DNA of 64,000 nt from JACVRW01 sp963826165. GTDB lineage: Bacteria > Actinomycetota > Thermoleophilia > Solirubrobacterales > Thermoleophilaceae. Under the pieces are notes generated by a model that was not told the DNA's origin, did not search any database, and saw nothing but the letters and a program-made list of their open reading frames with translations. Below, one piece after another: positions 26,608 to 35,697 of this stretch (position 1 is the stretch's first letter; each line of letters begins with the position of its first letter). The stretch spans positions 370,927-434,926 of the forward strand of contig CAWGWC010000009.1 of NCBI GenBank assembly GCA_963826165.1, in the 5' to 3' direction. The translations under genes and the position numbers were made by a program.

Positions 26608-27468
26608 TCAGCCCGGAGCGCGCCGGTGGAGGGCGACGGTCTCGCCGGCCTCGCTGCTCGGCAGGTAGGGGCGCTCAGAGAGGAAGCGAGCCGCCTCCCG
26701 CTCGGCCTCCTCGCGCGGATAGCCGGCGGCCACCGGACGCTGCTCGTGGCGCACCGTCACGGCGTCGACCACGCCGAGGCGCCAGCCGCGCTCCTGCGCG
26801 AGGGCGGCCCAGTGCAGGTCGAGCCCCCAGCCGTAGCGCAGCTCCGGGAAGGGGAGGAGGTCGGCGCCGGCCCGCGGCCCGAAGGCCGTGACCGGGCCGA
26901 TCTCGACGAAGCGGGTCTGGCGCACCAGGGAGGCGGGCCGGCGGCGCGTGACCTGCCAGGCCGAGTGGCTGAGCAGGGTCTGTGCGGGCTGGGCGAGGTC
27001 GAGCGCGAACGCCGTGCACACGCCGAGCAGCCGGTCGAGGAAGCCGCTCGGCAGCTGCACGTCGTCGTCCACCACCAGGGTCCACTCTCCAGGGTCCCCA
27101 GCCGCGGCCAGGACGCGGTTGAGGTTCTCAAACTTGCCGCCGGACAGCCCGGCCACGACGGTCACGTCCTCGAGCTCCCGCTCGGCCGTCCCCACCGCCC
27201 CGAGCGCGACGGTCACGCGGTGGCGCGAGCGCCGGAGCTCGCGCAGCGCGTCTCCCATCAGCGACCCCGGCCGGTAGACGCCGAGAGCGAGGACGTCGAG
27301 CACGGGCCCGCGCCCGGCCAGCCGCGCCGCCTGCCTGCGGGTGCCGCCGGCCACGTCGGCCACCGAGTAGGCCAGCTCCCCGGCGCGGCGCTTCAGGCGC
27401 CGCCGCGGGTCGGTCACGTCGCCGCTGTCGCCGGACAGGAAGGTGCTTGGGTCGGGCAGCTCAGTCAT
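26608..27468 (-). CDS. GT2-like glycosyltransferase, divergent
   Basis: About 286 residues from ATG 27468, whose codons overlap the previous stop (ATGA). A short N-terminal helical region precedes a GT-A core: HRVTVALGAVG, FENLNRVLAAAGDPGEWTL and the metal-binding VVDDDVQLPSGFLDRLL. GWGLDLHWAALAQERGW is a typical later segment. It resembles the Rossmann-like GT2 fold without the canonical N-terminal signature. The role in glycan assembly is inferred from neighbours. Confidence 0.75.
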   Translation of the reverse strand: MTELPDPSTFLSGDSGDVTDPRRRLKRRAGELAYSVADVAGGTRRQAARLAGRGPVLDVLALGVYRPGSLMGDALRELRRSRHRVTVALGAVGTAERELEDVTVVAGLSGGKFENLNRVLAAAGDPGEWTLVVDDDVQLPSGFLDRLLGVCTAFALDLAQPAQTLLSHSAWQVTRRRPASLVRQTRFVEIGPVTAFGPRAGADLLPFPELRYGWGLDLHWAALAQERGWRLGVVDAVTVRHEQRPVAAGYPREEAEREAARFLSERPYLPSSEAGETVALHRRAPG

Positions 27469-28310
27469 CCCGGGCGCAGGGTCTCCCGCACGCGGCCCGC
27501 GGAGTGGGCGCCCATCACCACGCCCTGCGGGCAGGCCCGCCGCACCGTGTGCCAGCCGCAGCCCGCCAGCACGCGCAGCTCGCGTCCGAGCCCCGGCGCC
27601 GCCCGGCGGCGCTCGTCGGAAGCGCGCGCGGCCCGCCCGCGTACGTAGGCCGCCCGCGCCAGCCTCCCGAGGCGCCCGTCCGCGGCGTTGCGACGGTGGT
27701 CGAGGCCGGCGGCCGCGATGTACTCGATGCGGCCCCCCGCGGCCTTCAGCCGGTCGAGCCACTCCTCCTCGTCGCCGTGGGGGCGGACGATCGACTCGTC
27801 GAACTCCCCGATCCGCTCAACCGCCGACCGCCGCACCGCGAAGTTGGCTCCCCACACCATCTCGGCCTCACGGTCGGCCGGGCCGAGATCGAGCGTGGTG
27901 ATGGGCGGATCCTCGCGCCCGCAGCCCCGCGGCGTCGGCCCCTCGAAGCGGGCCCGAATGGGGCCGCCGAAGGCCTCCGCCTCGGGATGCCGCGCGGCCC
28001 CCTCGACCAGGGCATCGAGCCAGCTGTCGGGGGCCAGGATGTCGTCGTCCACGAAGGCCACCAGCGGCGCGCTCGACTCGCGCAGCCCTGTGTTGCGCGC
28101 CGCGTTGAGGCTGCGCCGCTCGCCGTGGCTCACCCGGCGCACGCCCAGTCGCTGCGCCACCTCGGGGGTCGCATCCGTGGCGCCGTCGTCCACCACGAGC
28201 AGCTCATGAGGGACCTCCAGGCGCTGGCGCAGCAGCGAATCGAGGGTCACCTCGAGGTACGCCGCCCGGCCGCGCGTGGGCACCACCACCGTGACCACCG
28301 GCGCGTTCAT
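27465..28310 (-). CDS. GT2 family glycosyltransferase
   Basis: A 281-residue GT-A enzyme: VTVVVPTRGRAAYLEVTLDS, LLVVDDGATDATPEVA, AARNTGL, LVAFVDDDILAPDSWLDAL (the DxD-type metal site) and RPHGDEEEWLDRLKAAGG (the ED acceptor motif). The start, ATG 28310, is only 24 bp from the divergent GT4 gene, so their promoters must overlap the coding ends. Coupled by overlap to the next GT2 gene. Confidence 0.9.
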   Translation of the reverse strand: MNAPVVTVVVPTRGRAAYLEVTLDSLLRQRLEVPHELLVVDDGATDATPEVAQRLGVRRVSHGERRSLNAARNTGLRESSAPLVAFVDDDILAPDSWLDALVEGAARHPEAEAFGGPIRARFEGPTPRGCGREDPPITTLDLGPADREAEMVWGANFAVRRSAVERIGEFDESIVRPHGDEEEWLDRLKAAGGRIEYIAAAGLDHRRNAADGRLGRLARAAYVRGRAARASDERRRAAPGLGRELRVLAGCGWHTVRRACPQGVVMGAHSAGRVRETLRPG

Positions 28311-28334
28311 CGCCGGATAGCGTAGCCCTGGCCC

Positions 28335-29498
28335 ATGCGGGTTCTCGTAGTCCACAACCGCTATCGCGTGCAGGGAGGCGAGGAGCGCGCGGTCGAGCTC
28401 CAGCTCGCGGCCCTCCGGCGCGCGGGCGTGGCCCACGCCCTCTTGGAGCGCGACTCGGGCGAGGCGTCGCGGCTGACCGCGGCCCGGGCGCTGCTCAGGG
28501 GAGGGGGCGACGAGGAGGACGTGACGGCCGCGGTCCACGAGCTCGGGGCCGACGTGGTCCACGTGCACAACATGCTCCCCCTGCTCGGGCCGCGCGCCCT
28601 GGCCGCCGGCCGCGAGGCGGGGGCGAAGGTGGTGCTCCAGCTGCACAACCTGCGGCTGTTCTGTGCCATCGGCGTGGCCGCGCGCGACGGCGGCCCCTGC
28701 TTTCGCTGCCACCACCGGCGGACCCTGCCGGGGCTGATGCTCAACTGTCGCGGGTCGCTGCCCGAGGCGGCGGTCTACGCGGTCGCGCTCGCGCGCTACC
28801 AGCCCGACGTGCTCGAGGCGGTCGACCGCTTCCTCGTGCCCAGCCGCTACGCCGCCGGCCAGGTGGTGGAGCTGGGGCTGCCGGAAGCGAGCGTGGAGGT
28901 CCTCCCGCACTTCCTGCCCGACGAGGCCTTCGCGCAGCATTCCGTGGCCGACGACGGGCGCTACGCCCTGGTGGCCTCGCGTCTGTCGGTGGAGAAGGGC
29001 ATCGACACCGCGATCGAGGCGGCCGCCGTCAGCGGGGTGCCGCTGCGGGTGGCGGGGGAGGGCCCCGCCACGGATGAGCTGCGCACCCTGGCGGCGAAGC
29101 TGGAGGCGCCGGTGGAGTTCCTCGGCCGGCTCGGTCGTGATGAGCTGCAACGTGAGCTGACCGGCGCCGCCATGCTGCTGCTGCCCTCGCGCTACCACGA
29201 GTTCGCGCCCTACACGCTGCTGGAGGCCATGGCCGCAGGCGTGCCGGTGGTGGTGACCACGCTCGGGGGCCCGCCCGAGCTGGCGGGCCACGAGCACAGC
29301 GTGGCCCCCAACGACCCGCGGGACCTGGCCGAGCGCATGGTCGCGCTGTGGAGCGATCCCGACCGGCGCGGCCGCGAGGGCGACTCCGTGCTGGCCCGCG
29401 CCAGCGACCGCTTCGGCGAGACACGTCACGTGAGAGCCCTGCTCAGTCTCTACGAGCGACTTTCGCAGTCGCCTTCTCTAGGCTCTTCGGCCGCATGA
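28335..29498 (+). CDS. GT4 family glycosyltransferase
   Basis: A 387-residue GT-B enzyme: VLVVHNRYRVQGGEERAVEL at the N-terminus, VVHVHNMLPLL, a Cys-rich insert (CFRCHHRRTLPGLMLNCRGS) often seen in this subfamily, then ALVASRLSVEKGIDTAIEA and the SRYHEFAPYTLLEAMAAGVP donor motif. It is the first of three co-directional genes whose stops and starts overlap by 4 nt (GT4, aminotransferase, oxidoreductase), which suggests it uses the amino sugar made by the next two. Confidence 0.92.
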   Translation: MRVLVVHNRYRVQGGEERAVELQLAALRRAGVAHALLERDSGEASRLTAARALLRGGGDEEDVTAAVHELGADVVHVHNMLPLLGPRALAAGREAGAKVVLQLHNLRLFCAIGVAARDGGPCFRCHHRRTLPGLMLNCRGSLPEAAVYAVALARYQPDVLEAVDRFLVPSRYAAGQVVELGLPEASVEVLPHFLPDEAFAQHSVADDGRYALVASRLSVEKGIDTAIEAAAVSGVPLRVAGEGPATDELRTLAAKLEAPVEFLGRLGRDELQRELTGAAMLLLPSRYHEFAPYTLLEAMAAGVPVVVTTLGGPPELAGHEHSVAPNDPRDLAERMVALWSDPDRRGREGDSVLARASDRFGETRHVRALLSLYERLSQSPSLGSSAA

Positions 29499-30580
29499 AC
29501 GTCCCTCTGTTCGCAACCTCACTCGACCCCTACGAGGACCGGATCGCCGAACGTCTCACGTCGGTCGCCGCCTCCGGCCGCTTCATCCTCGGACCGGAGG
29601 TCGAGGCCTTCGAGCAGGAGTTCGCCGCCTACCTCGGCGTGGAGCATGTCGTAGGCGTGGGCAACGGAACCGATGCCCTGACGATCGCCCTGCGTGCCCT
29701 CGGGGTGGGTAAGGGCGACGAGGTGGTGTGCCCGTCGCTTACCTTCTACGCGACGGCCGAGGCGATCGTCAACGCAGGGGGGATCCCGGTGTTCTGCGAC
29801 GTCGATCCCGACACCTTCTGCGTGACCGCCGACACCGTCCGGCCGGCGCTGTCGGACCGCACCAGAGCCATCGTCCCGGTGCACCTGTTCGGCAACGTTG
29901 CGCCGGTGGGCGAACTGGCCGAGTTCGGGCTGCCTGTGTTGGAGGATGCCGCCCAGGCCGCCGGGGCCACGCTCGACGGACGCCGGGCCGGTGCGCTCGG
30001 CGACGCCGCCACCTTCAGCTTCTTTCCGTCCAAGAACCTCCCCTGTCTGGGCGACGGAGGGGCGATCAGCACCAACGACTCGGAGGTCGCCGAGCGCGCA
30101 CGCACGCTGCGTTTCCACGGCTCGAAGGACAAGAAGCATCACACCGACGTGGGCTACAACTCACGGCTCGACTCGCTCCAGGCCGGGGTTCTGCGCCTGC
30201 TGCTGCCCGAGCTCGAGGGGTGGAACGCCGCCCGCCGGCGGGCGGCCGAGGCCTACGCGCGCTCGGACCTGGCCGGCCTGATGCGGCTGCCCGCCAGCAC
30301 GGCCGGCGCCGAGCACGTCTATCACCTGTACGTGGTCGTCACCCCGGACGCCGACGCCCTCGCGGCCCGGCTCGGCGAGCAGGGCATCGGCGCGCGCGGC
30401 TACTACCGGACCCCGACCCACCGCCAGCCGGCGATGACCGGCCTTGCGCGGAGCGGCCCCGCTCTGCCGGTGACCGACGAGCTGTCCGCCACCACGCTCG
30501 CGCTGCCCATGGGACCCGAGCTGAGCGACGATCAGGTGGAGGCCGTCGTCAGCGCCTGCGCCGAGCTGGTGCCCACGTGA
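29495..30580 (+). CDS. DegT/DnrJ/EryC1 sugar aminotransferase
   Basis: A 361-residue PLP enzyme: GNGTDALTIALRAL, VVCPSLTFYATAEAI, VLEDAAQAAGA and the PLP-lysine segment FSFFPSKNLPCLGDGG, then LRFHGSKDKKHHTDVGYNSR. It transaminates a keto-sugar nucleotide (WlbE/QdtB/WecE-like). The ATG at 29495 overlaps the stop of the glycosyltransferase. With the next gene it forms an amino-sugar module. No N-acetyltransferase is nearby. Confidence 0.92.
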   Translation: MNVPLFATSLDPYEDRIAERLTSVAASGRFILGPEVEAFEQEFAAYLGVEHVVGVGNGTDALTIALRALGVGKGDEVVCPSLTFYATAEAIVNAGGIPVFCDVDPDTFCVTADTVRPALSDRTRAIVPVHLFGNVAPVGELAEFGLPVLEDAAQAAGATLDGRRAGALGDAATFSFFPSKNLPCLGDGGAISTNDSEVAERARTLRFHGSKDKKHHTDVGYNSRLDSLQAGVLRLLLPELEGWNAARRRAAEAYARSDLAGLMRLPASTAGAEHVYHLYVVVTPDADALAARLGEQGIGARGYYRTPTHRQPAMTGLARSGPALPVTDELSATTLALPMGPELSDDQVEAVVSACAELVPT

Positions 30581-31602
30581 GCGGCGCGATTCGGATCGGC
30601 GTGGTCGGGCTCGGCTACTGGGGACCCAACCTGGCCCGCAACTTCGACGGCCTGCCCGACGCGGAGCTCGCCTGGATCTGCGACGAGTCGGAGGACGTTC
30701 TCCAGCGCGTGGCCTCCCGCTTTCCCGGGGCACGCGCCACGAGATCGCTCACCGACCTGATCGAGGATCCCGAGCTCGACGCCGTGGTGATCGCCACGCC
30801 TGTGCCCACGCACGCCGAGGTCGCTCTGCGGGTGCTCGAAGCCGGCAAGCACTGCTTCGTCGAGAAGCCCCTCGCGCAGTCGACCGAGGAGGCCGAGGCG
30901 GTGGTCGAGGCCGCTCACAACGCCGGGCGGATCCTGATGGTGGGGCACCTGCTCGAGTACCACCCCGGGCTCGAGCAGCTCAAGGCTCTCGTGGACTCGG
31001 GCGAGCTGGGCGACGTCCACTACATCTACGGGAATCGCCTGAACCTGGGCAAGCTGCGCCGGGAGGAGAACGCGCTCTGGTCCCTGGGCGCCCACGACGT
31101 GTCCGTCGTCCTGCGCCTGGCCGGCGAGGAGCCGGTGGAGTGCCACGCCCACGGCGAGAGCTACATGCAGGATGGAGTGGAGGACGTGGTCTTCTGCTAC
31201 CTGCGCTTTCCCTCCGGCGTGGCCGCCCACCTGCACCTGTCCTGGCTCGACCCGCACAAGGAGCGCCGCTTCACCGTCGTCGGCTCCAAGAAGATGGCCA
31301 CGTTCGACGATATGGCCCTGGAGGGCAAGCTCACTCTCTACGACAAGGGCTTCGACCAGACCTACGAGGGCTACGGCGAGTACATCGCCCGCTCGGGCGA
31401 CGTGTTCTCTCCGCAGATCTCCAACGAGGAGCCGCTGCGCATCGAGTGCCGGCACTTCGTCGACCGGCTGCGTGACGGGGAGCCGCCCCGCTCGGACGGC
31501 CACACCGGCGTGCGCGTGGTGCGGGTGCTGGAGGAGCTGCAGAGGAGCCTGGACGCGGGCAAACGCGGTCAGCGCAGCGCGGCCACGATCAGCCACCAGT
31601 AG
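30577..31602 (+). CDS. Gfo/Idh/MocA family sugar-nucleotide oxidoreductase
   Basis: A 341-residue protein: Rossmann GVVGLGYWGPNLARNF, the AVVIATPVPTHAEVALRVLE region, and EKPLAQS with the conserved Lys of the EKP motif. WSLGAHDVSVVLRL holds the catalytic-type H-D pair. It probably oxidises a sugar nucleotide at C3 to give the keto substrate for the aminotransferase (WlbA-like). GTG 30577 overlaps the aminotransferase stop. The 3-prime end overlaps the convergent GT2 gene by 34 nt. Confidence 0.9.
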   Translation: MSGAIRIGVVGLGYWGPNLARNFDGLPDAELAWICDESEDVLQRVASRFPGARATRSLTDLIEDPELDAVVIATPVPTHAEVALRVLEAGKHCFVEKPLAQSTEEAEAVVEAAHNAGRILMVGHLLEYHPGLEQLKALVDSGELGDVHYIYGNRLNLGKLRREENALWSLGAHDVSVVLRLAGEEPVECHAHGESYMQDGVEDVVFCYLRFPSGVAAHLHLSWLDPHKERRFTVVGSKKMATFDDMALEGKLTLYDKGFDQTYEGYGEYIARSGDVFSPQISNEEPLRIECRHFVDRLRDGEPPRSDGHTGVRVVRVLEELQRSLDAGKRGQRSAATISHQ

Positions 31603-32597
31603 GCGCGCTGCAGCGCGGGCAGCACCGGCAGCCGGCTGACGCCCGCCAGATAGGGGCTGTCGAGCTCGGCCGAGAGGCGCCGGGCAAAGGCGGCGGCGGA
31701 GATGCGCCGTTTGGCCTGGACGACCCTGCGACGCGCGAGGATGGCCGGCAGCCGGCGCAGCACCGCGGCCTGGGCACGGAGCTTGGCCCCGAGCCAGCCG
31801 CCCTGGGCGGCGACCCCCAGCAGCGCCACCTCGGCCGCGAACAGCGCGGGCAGCACGAGCAGCAGCAGGGGGGTCGGATAGTCGCCGATCACCGTCCACC
31901 AGCGATTGCGTTCGAGCAGGTACCACTTCTGCGCACCCTTGGTGAACGCGTAGTCGTGCTCCACGCGGGCGGCGGGAACGACGCCCACCTCCCAGCCGGA
32001 GAGCCACAGGCGCAGGGCGAGGTCGAGGTCCTCGCCGTACATGAAGTACCGAGGGTCGAAGCCGCCGACCTGCTCCCACGCCTCTCGCCTGACCACCAGC
32101 GCGGCCCCCGAGGCGAAAGCCACCTCGGTCGGCTGGTCGGGAGCGGCCTCGAGAAGCTCGCCGCACTGTCCTGCCCAGCCCATGCCGAGGAAGTGGGCGA
32201 CGTTGCCGCTGGTGTTGATCTTGGCTTCGCCGTCCATCGTCACCAGCGCCTGCCAGGCACCCCAGGTGGGCCGGTCACGTCCTGCCGTCCGTAGCGCGTC
32301 CAGGCAGTCCTCGGCCGGCGCCGAGTCGGGATTCAGGAAGAGGAGCAAGGGCGCTCCCGAGGCCGCTGCTCCCATCTCGCAGCCGGCGGCGAACCCCAGG
32401 TTCCGGTGCTGCTGCAGCACGGTGGCCCTGGACATGGCCGAGCGGACCGCTGCCGCAGTCCCGTCGCGGGAGGCATTGTCGACCACGATGAGCTCGTCGT
32501 CGTCTCGGAGCTGATCGTCGAGCGCTCGCAGCGTCTTGACGATGTGGCCGGCGCTGTCGTACGTGACGATCACCACCGCGATCGCCTCACCGCTCAC
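31569..32597 (-). CDS. GT2 family glycosyltransferase (rhamnosyltransferase-like)
   Basis: A 342-residue protein: VVIVTYDSAGHIVKTLRAL, ELIVVDNASRDGTAAAV, NLGFAAGCEMG, LLFLNPDSAP and GGFDPRYFMYGEDLDLALRL, a pattern common in rhamnosyl- and related GT2 enzymes. Two hydrophobic stretches follow near residue 240. GTG 32597 overlaps the rmd stop. Because gmd and rmd are in this locus, GDP-D-rhamnose is a possible donor (inference). Confidence 0.88.
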   Translation of the reverse strand: MSGEAIAVVIVTYDSAGHIVKTLRALDDQLRDDDELIVVDNASRDGTAAAVRSAMSRATVLQQHRNLGFAAGCEMGAAASGAPLLLFLNPDSAPAEDCLDALRTAGRDRPTWGAWQALVTMDGEAKINTSGNVAHFLGMGWAGQCGELLEAAPDQPTEVAFASGAALVVRREAWEQVGGFDPRYFMYGEDLDLALRLWLSGWEVGVVPAARVEHDYAFTKGAQKWYLLERNRWWTVIGDYPTPLLLLVLPALFAAEVALLGVAAQGGWLGAKLRAQAAVLRRLPAILARRRVVQAKRRISAAAFARRLSAELDSPYLAGVSRLPVLPALQRAYWWLIVAALR

Positions 32598-33487
32598 CGG
32601 GCCAGCCCCCTGCGCCACTCGTCCAGGGCGTCGGCCACCGTCTGCTCAAGCGGGATGCGCGGTCTCCAGCCCGTGCGGGTCCGCAGCCGGGCGGCCGAGC
32701 CGCGGATCTCGGGCACGTCGTGCCTGCGAACACGCTCCGGGTCGATCTCATGGCGCACCGGAACCTCGGCCGCATCGCGGACCATCTCGATCAGGTCGAG
32801 GACGGTCACCGCCGTGCCGCTGCACACGTTGTAGGCCCCCGGAGCGAGCGCCGCCGCCTCGAGATAGGCCCGAGCCACGTCGCGCACGTCGGTGAAGTCG
32901 CGCGCCGACTCGGCGTTGCCGGTGCGCAACAGAGCCTCGTCCTGGCCGGCGGCCTCGGCCTCGGCCACCTGACGGGTGAGAGTGCCCAGCACGTACTGGT
33001 CCGACTGGCCGGGCCCTGCGTGGTTGAACGCCCGCATTCGGACCACGCGCACACCGTGAGCGTCCCAGTACTGGGCGCCCAGCAGGTCCACCGCCGCCTT
33101 GGAGACCGCGTACGGGTTCTGGGGCCTCAGCCGTGCCGACTCATCCACGGGCAGCTGCTCCGGAGGCCCGTAGATCTCGCCCGAGCCCGAGATCACCACG
33201 GCGGCCGAGGGGGCCTCCAGGCGCACCGCCTCCAGCACGTTGACGGTCATGGCCACGTTCTCGGAGATCACCCGGGCCGGCTCACGCCAGGAGCGGCCGA
33301 CCGAGGGCAGCGCGGCGAGGTGAAAGACCACGTCCGGGGTGGCCGCGGCCACCATCCTGCGCACCGCTTCGCCGTCGAGCAGGTCGAGCTCGGTGCGGCT
33401 CGGAGCCACGGCCGCGCCCTCGAGCAGGTCGAGCAGATGGCGGCCGGCAAACCCGTGGCCGCCGGTGACGAAGGGGCCGCCGCTCAC
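32594..33487 (-). CDS. rmd: GDP-6-deoxy-D-mannose (GDP-4-keto) reductase-like SDR
   Basis: A 297-residue extended SDR: FVTGGHGFAGRHLLDLL, VFHLAALPSVGRSW, ISGSGEIYGPPEQLPVDE, the YAVSKAAVDLLGAQY active site and the RAFNHAGPGQSDQYV segment typical of RMD. It reduces GDP-4-keto-6-deoxymannose, made by GMD, to GDP-D-rhamnose. gmd itself is 6 kb away on the same strand. GTG 33487 overlaps the stop of the upstream SDR gene. Confidence 0.82.
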   Translation of the reverse strand: MSGGPFVTGGHGFAGRHLLDLLEGAAVAPSRTELDLLDGEAVRRMVAAATPDVVFHLAALPSVGRSWREPARVISENVAMTVNVLEAVRLEAPSAAVVISGSGEIYGPPEQLPVDESARLRPQNPYAVSKAAVDLLGAQYWDAHGVRVVRMRAFNHAGPGQSDQYVLGTLTRQVAEAEAAGQDEALLRTGNAESARDFTDVRDVARAYLEAAALAPGAYNVCSGTAVTVLDLIEMVRDAAEVPVRHEIDPERVRRHDVPEIRGSAARLRTRTGWRPRIPLEQTVADALDEWRRGLAR

Positions 33488-34455
33488 CCGCCGCGGGCCG
33501 TGAGCTCGCGGGCGCGCAGCCACTCGACCGTGCCGGCGATTCCCTCGCGCAGGCCGATGCGCGCCTCCCAGCCGATCAGGCGCCGGGCCTTGTCCACCGA
33601 CGGCCAGCGGCGCTGCACGTCCACCTCGAAGCTCGGCAGGTGCTCGAGCTCGAACTCGGCCGGGTCCTCGCCGCAGGCCTCCCAGATCACGCGCGCGATC
33701 TGGGCCACGCTGCGCTCCTCGGAGGCCGAGACGTTGAAGTCCTCGTTCTCACCCGCGGGATGAGACATCGCGGTGACGATCCCGTCGGCGATGTCGTCCA
33801 CGTGCGTGAGCGTGCGGGTCTGCTCCCCCGAGCCGAAGATGGGCAGCGGGCGCTGTCCGGCCAGCACCTTGCGGATCACGTCGGGGACCATGTGGGCGAT
33901 GCCGGGCTCGTCGTCGGGCAGCTCGCCGGGACCGTAGGCGTTGAAGGGCCGGCAGATGGTGAACGGCAGCCCGTGCTCGTCGTGCAGGGCACGGCAGTAG
34001 ACCTCGCCCGCGAGCTTGGAGAAGCCGTAGGCCGAGCGCGGCGCCGGACAGTCGAGCAGGTGCTCCTCGGTGGTGGGGAACTGAGTGGCGCGCTCGAAGA
34101 CCATCGAGGACGACACGTAGACCAGGCGCCCGACCCCGGCCTCGAGGGCCGCCCGGAACACCACGTTGTAGAGCCCGTTGTTGACCTCGAGCAGGGTGTG
34201 GGGCAGGCGGTGGAAGTTGGCGATGCCGCCCACGATCGCGGCCAGGTGGATTACCCGGTCACAGCCGTCGGTCGCCGCGGAGGCCTCCATGGGATCGAGC
34301 AGGTTGCCGGTGTGGACCTCGCAGGCCTCGCGCATCCAGGCCGGGGCCTCGCGCTGGTCGGACACGCGCACCTCGAATTCCGGGTCGCCGGCCAGGCGGC
34401 GCACCACCGCGGCGCCGATGGTGCCGGCGCCGCCGGTGACCAGCACCCGGCTCAC
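33484..34455 (-). CDS. NAD-dependent sugar epimerase/dehydratase (SDR)
   Basis: A 323-residue protein: VLVTGGAGTIGAAVVRRLAG, HLAAIVGGIANFHRLP, YVSSSMVFE, active-site YGFSKLAGEVYC, RPFNAYGPGE and FGSGEQTRTLTHVDDIADGI. The pattern fits UDP-/GDP-sugar epimerases; the exact sugar is not determinable. GTG 34455 overlaps the stop of the dehydrogenase gene. Middle gene of a five-gene coupled operon (36525 to 31569). Confidence 0.87.
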   Translation of the reverse strand: MSRVLVTGGAGTIGAAVVRRLAGDPEFEVRVSDQREAPAWMREACEVHTGNLLDPMEASAATDGCDRVIHLAAIVGGIANFHRLPHTLLEVNNGLYNVVFRAALEAGVGRLVYVSSSMVFERATQFPTTEEHLLDCPAPRSAYGFSKLAGEVYCRALHDEHGLPFTICRPFNAYGPGELPDDEPGIAHMVPDVIRKVLAGQRPLPIFGSGEQTRTLTHVDDIADGIVTAMSHPAGENEDFNVSASEERSVAQIARVIWEACGEDPAEFELEHLPSFEVDVQRRWPSVDKARRLIGWEARIGLREGIAGTVEWLRARELTARGG

Positions 34456-35687
34456 TCGGCGATCGCCCGCTCCCTGACCACGCCGAAGACGCGGCCCGAG
34501 CCGGTGACGTTCCACGGATCCACCAGCAGCGTGCCCTCGGGCAGCCGCTCGACGATCCGCTCGAACTCCGAGTGGTTGGTGGCCACCACCACGGCGTCGG
34601 CGCCCTCCAGGGCGGCGTCGAGCGGCTCGGAGTCGGCCGGCACGTGCGGGTCGTGGCGCGCCACGTGGGCCAGCTCGCGTTCGAGCATGCGCACGACCTT
34701 GTAGGAGAGCGAGTCGCGCACGTCGTCGGAGTCGCGCTTGAAGGTCAGCCCGAGCACGGCGACCTTGAGGTCGCGCAGGGAGCCGCCGAGCCGCGACTTG
34801 AGGCCCTTGACCAGGAACAGCGGCACGCTCTCGTGCACGCGCGACACCGCCAGCAGCATGCCCGGCGCGTTCGAGCGCTCCTCGGAGAAGGTGAAGTCCT
34901 TGCGCAGGCAGGCGCCCGCGGTGAGGCCCGGCCGCCCGATCCCGCCGCGCGGGTAGTCGTGGTTGATCAGCTCGATCACGTCGAACACGTTGGCCCCGTA
35001 CTGCTCGCACTCCATCATCAGGAGGTTGGGCAGCGCGAACTGGGTGTAGCGCAGGATGTTGGTCCAGATCTTGGCCAGCTCGGCCTCCACCGGCGAGGTC
35101 TGGACGATCTCCGTGCCGAACACCTCGAACAGCTCGGCCGCACGGGCTCCGGAGCCCTCACCCACGCCGCCGACGATGCACGGCAGGGTCGCGATCTCCT
35201 CGAGGAAGTGGTTCTCGGCGATGCGCTCGGGCACGTGCGAGACGAACAGCTCCTCGCCGATCTTGAACCCGCGCCGCTGCTCGATGTAGCCCGCCACCCA
35301 TTCGGTGGTGCCGGGAGCCACGGTGGAGCGGAGGATGATCGAGTGGCCCTCGTGCAGCACCGGAAGGAGGTCGTCGATCACGCCGCGGATCTGCGAGATG
35401 TCGATCTCTATGTGGCTGTAGGAGGGCGTGTGCAGCGTGAGCACGATGTGGTCGGCGCGGGCGGCCTCCTGCACGATCCGCGTCCGCTCGAAGCGTCCTT
35501 CGGCGAGGACGCGCCCGAGCAGCTCCTGGGTGCCGGTCTCGCGGAACGGCATGCGACCGGCGTCGAGACGGGCGAGGACGCTCTCCTCGCGCTCGATTCC
35601 GGTGACCTCGAGTCCGCGCCCGGCAAACGAGAGGGCGAGCGGCAGGCCCACCCGGCCCAGGCCGACCACGGCGACGCTCTGTGCCAT
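34452..35687 (-). CDS. UDP-sugar 6-dehydrogenase (WecC/Ugd-like)
   Basis: A 411-residue protein: VAVVGLGRVGLPLALSFAGR, LHTPSY, ILRSTVAPGTTEWV, EVEAELAKIWTN-type core and the catalytic-Cys segment LTAGACLRKDFTF. VLGLTFKRDSDDVRDS marks the C-terminal UDP-binding domain. It oxidises a UDP-hexose or UDP-HexNAc to the uronic acid. The WecG-like gene just upstream makes UDP-ManNAc(A) a plausible product. Starts 10 bp after the wecG-like stop. Confidence 0.9.
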   Translation of the reverse strand: MAQSVAVVGLGRVGLPLALSFAGRGLEVTGIEREESVLARLDAGRMPFRETGTQELLGRVLAEGRFERTRIVQEAARADHIVLTLHTPSYSHIEIDISQIRGVIDDLLPVLHEGHSIILRSTVAPGTTEWVAGYIEQRRGFKIGEELFVSHVPERIAENHFLEEIATLPCIVGGVGEGSGARAAELFEVFGTEIVQTSPVEAELAKIWTNILRYTQFALPNLLMMECEQYGANVFDVIELINHDYPRGGIGRPGLTAGACLRKDFTFSEERSNAPGMLLAVSRVHESVPLFLVKGLKSRLGGSLRDLKVAVLGLTFKRDSDDVRDSLSYKVVRMLERELAHVARHDPHVPADSEPLDAALEGADAVVVATNHSEFERIVERLPEGTLLVDPWNVTGSGRVFGVVRERAIAE

Positions 35688-35697
35688 CGCGCCGAGT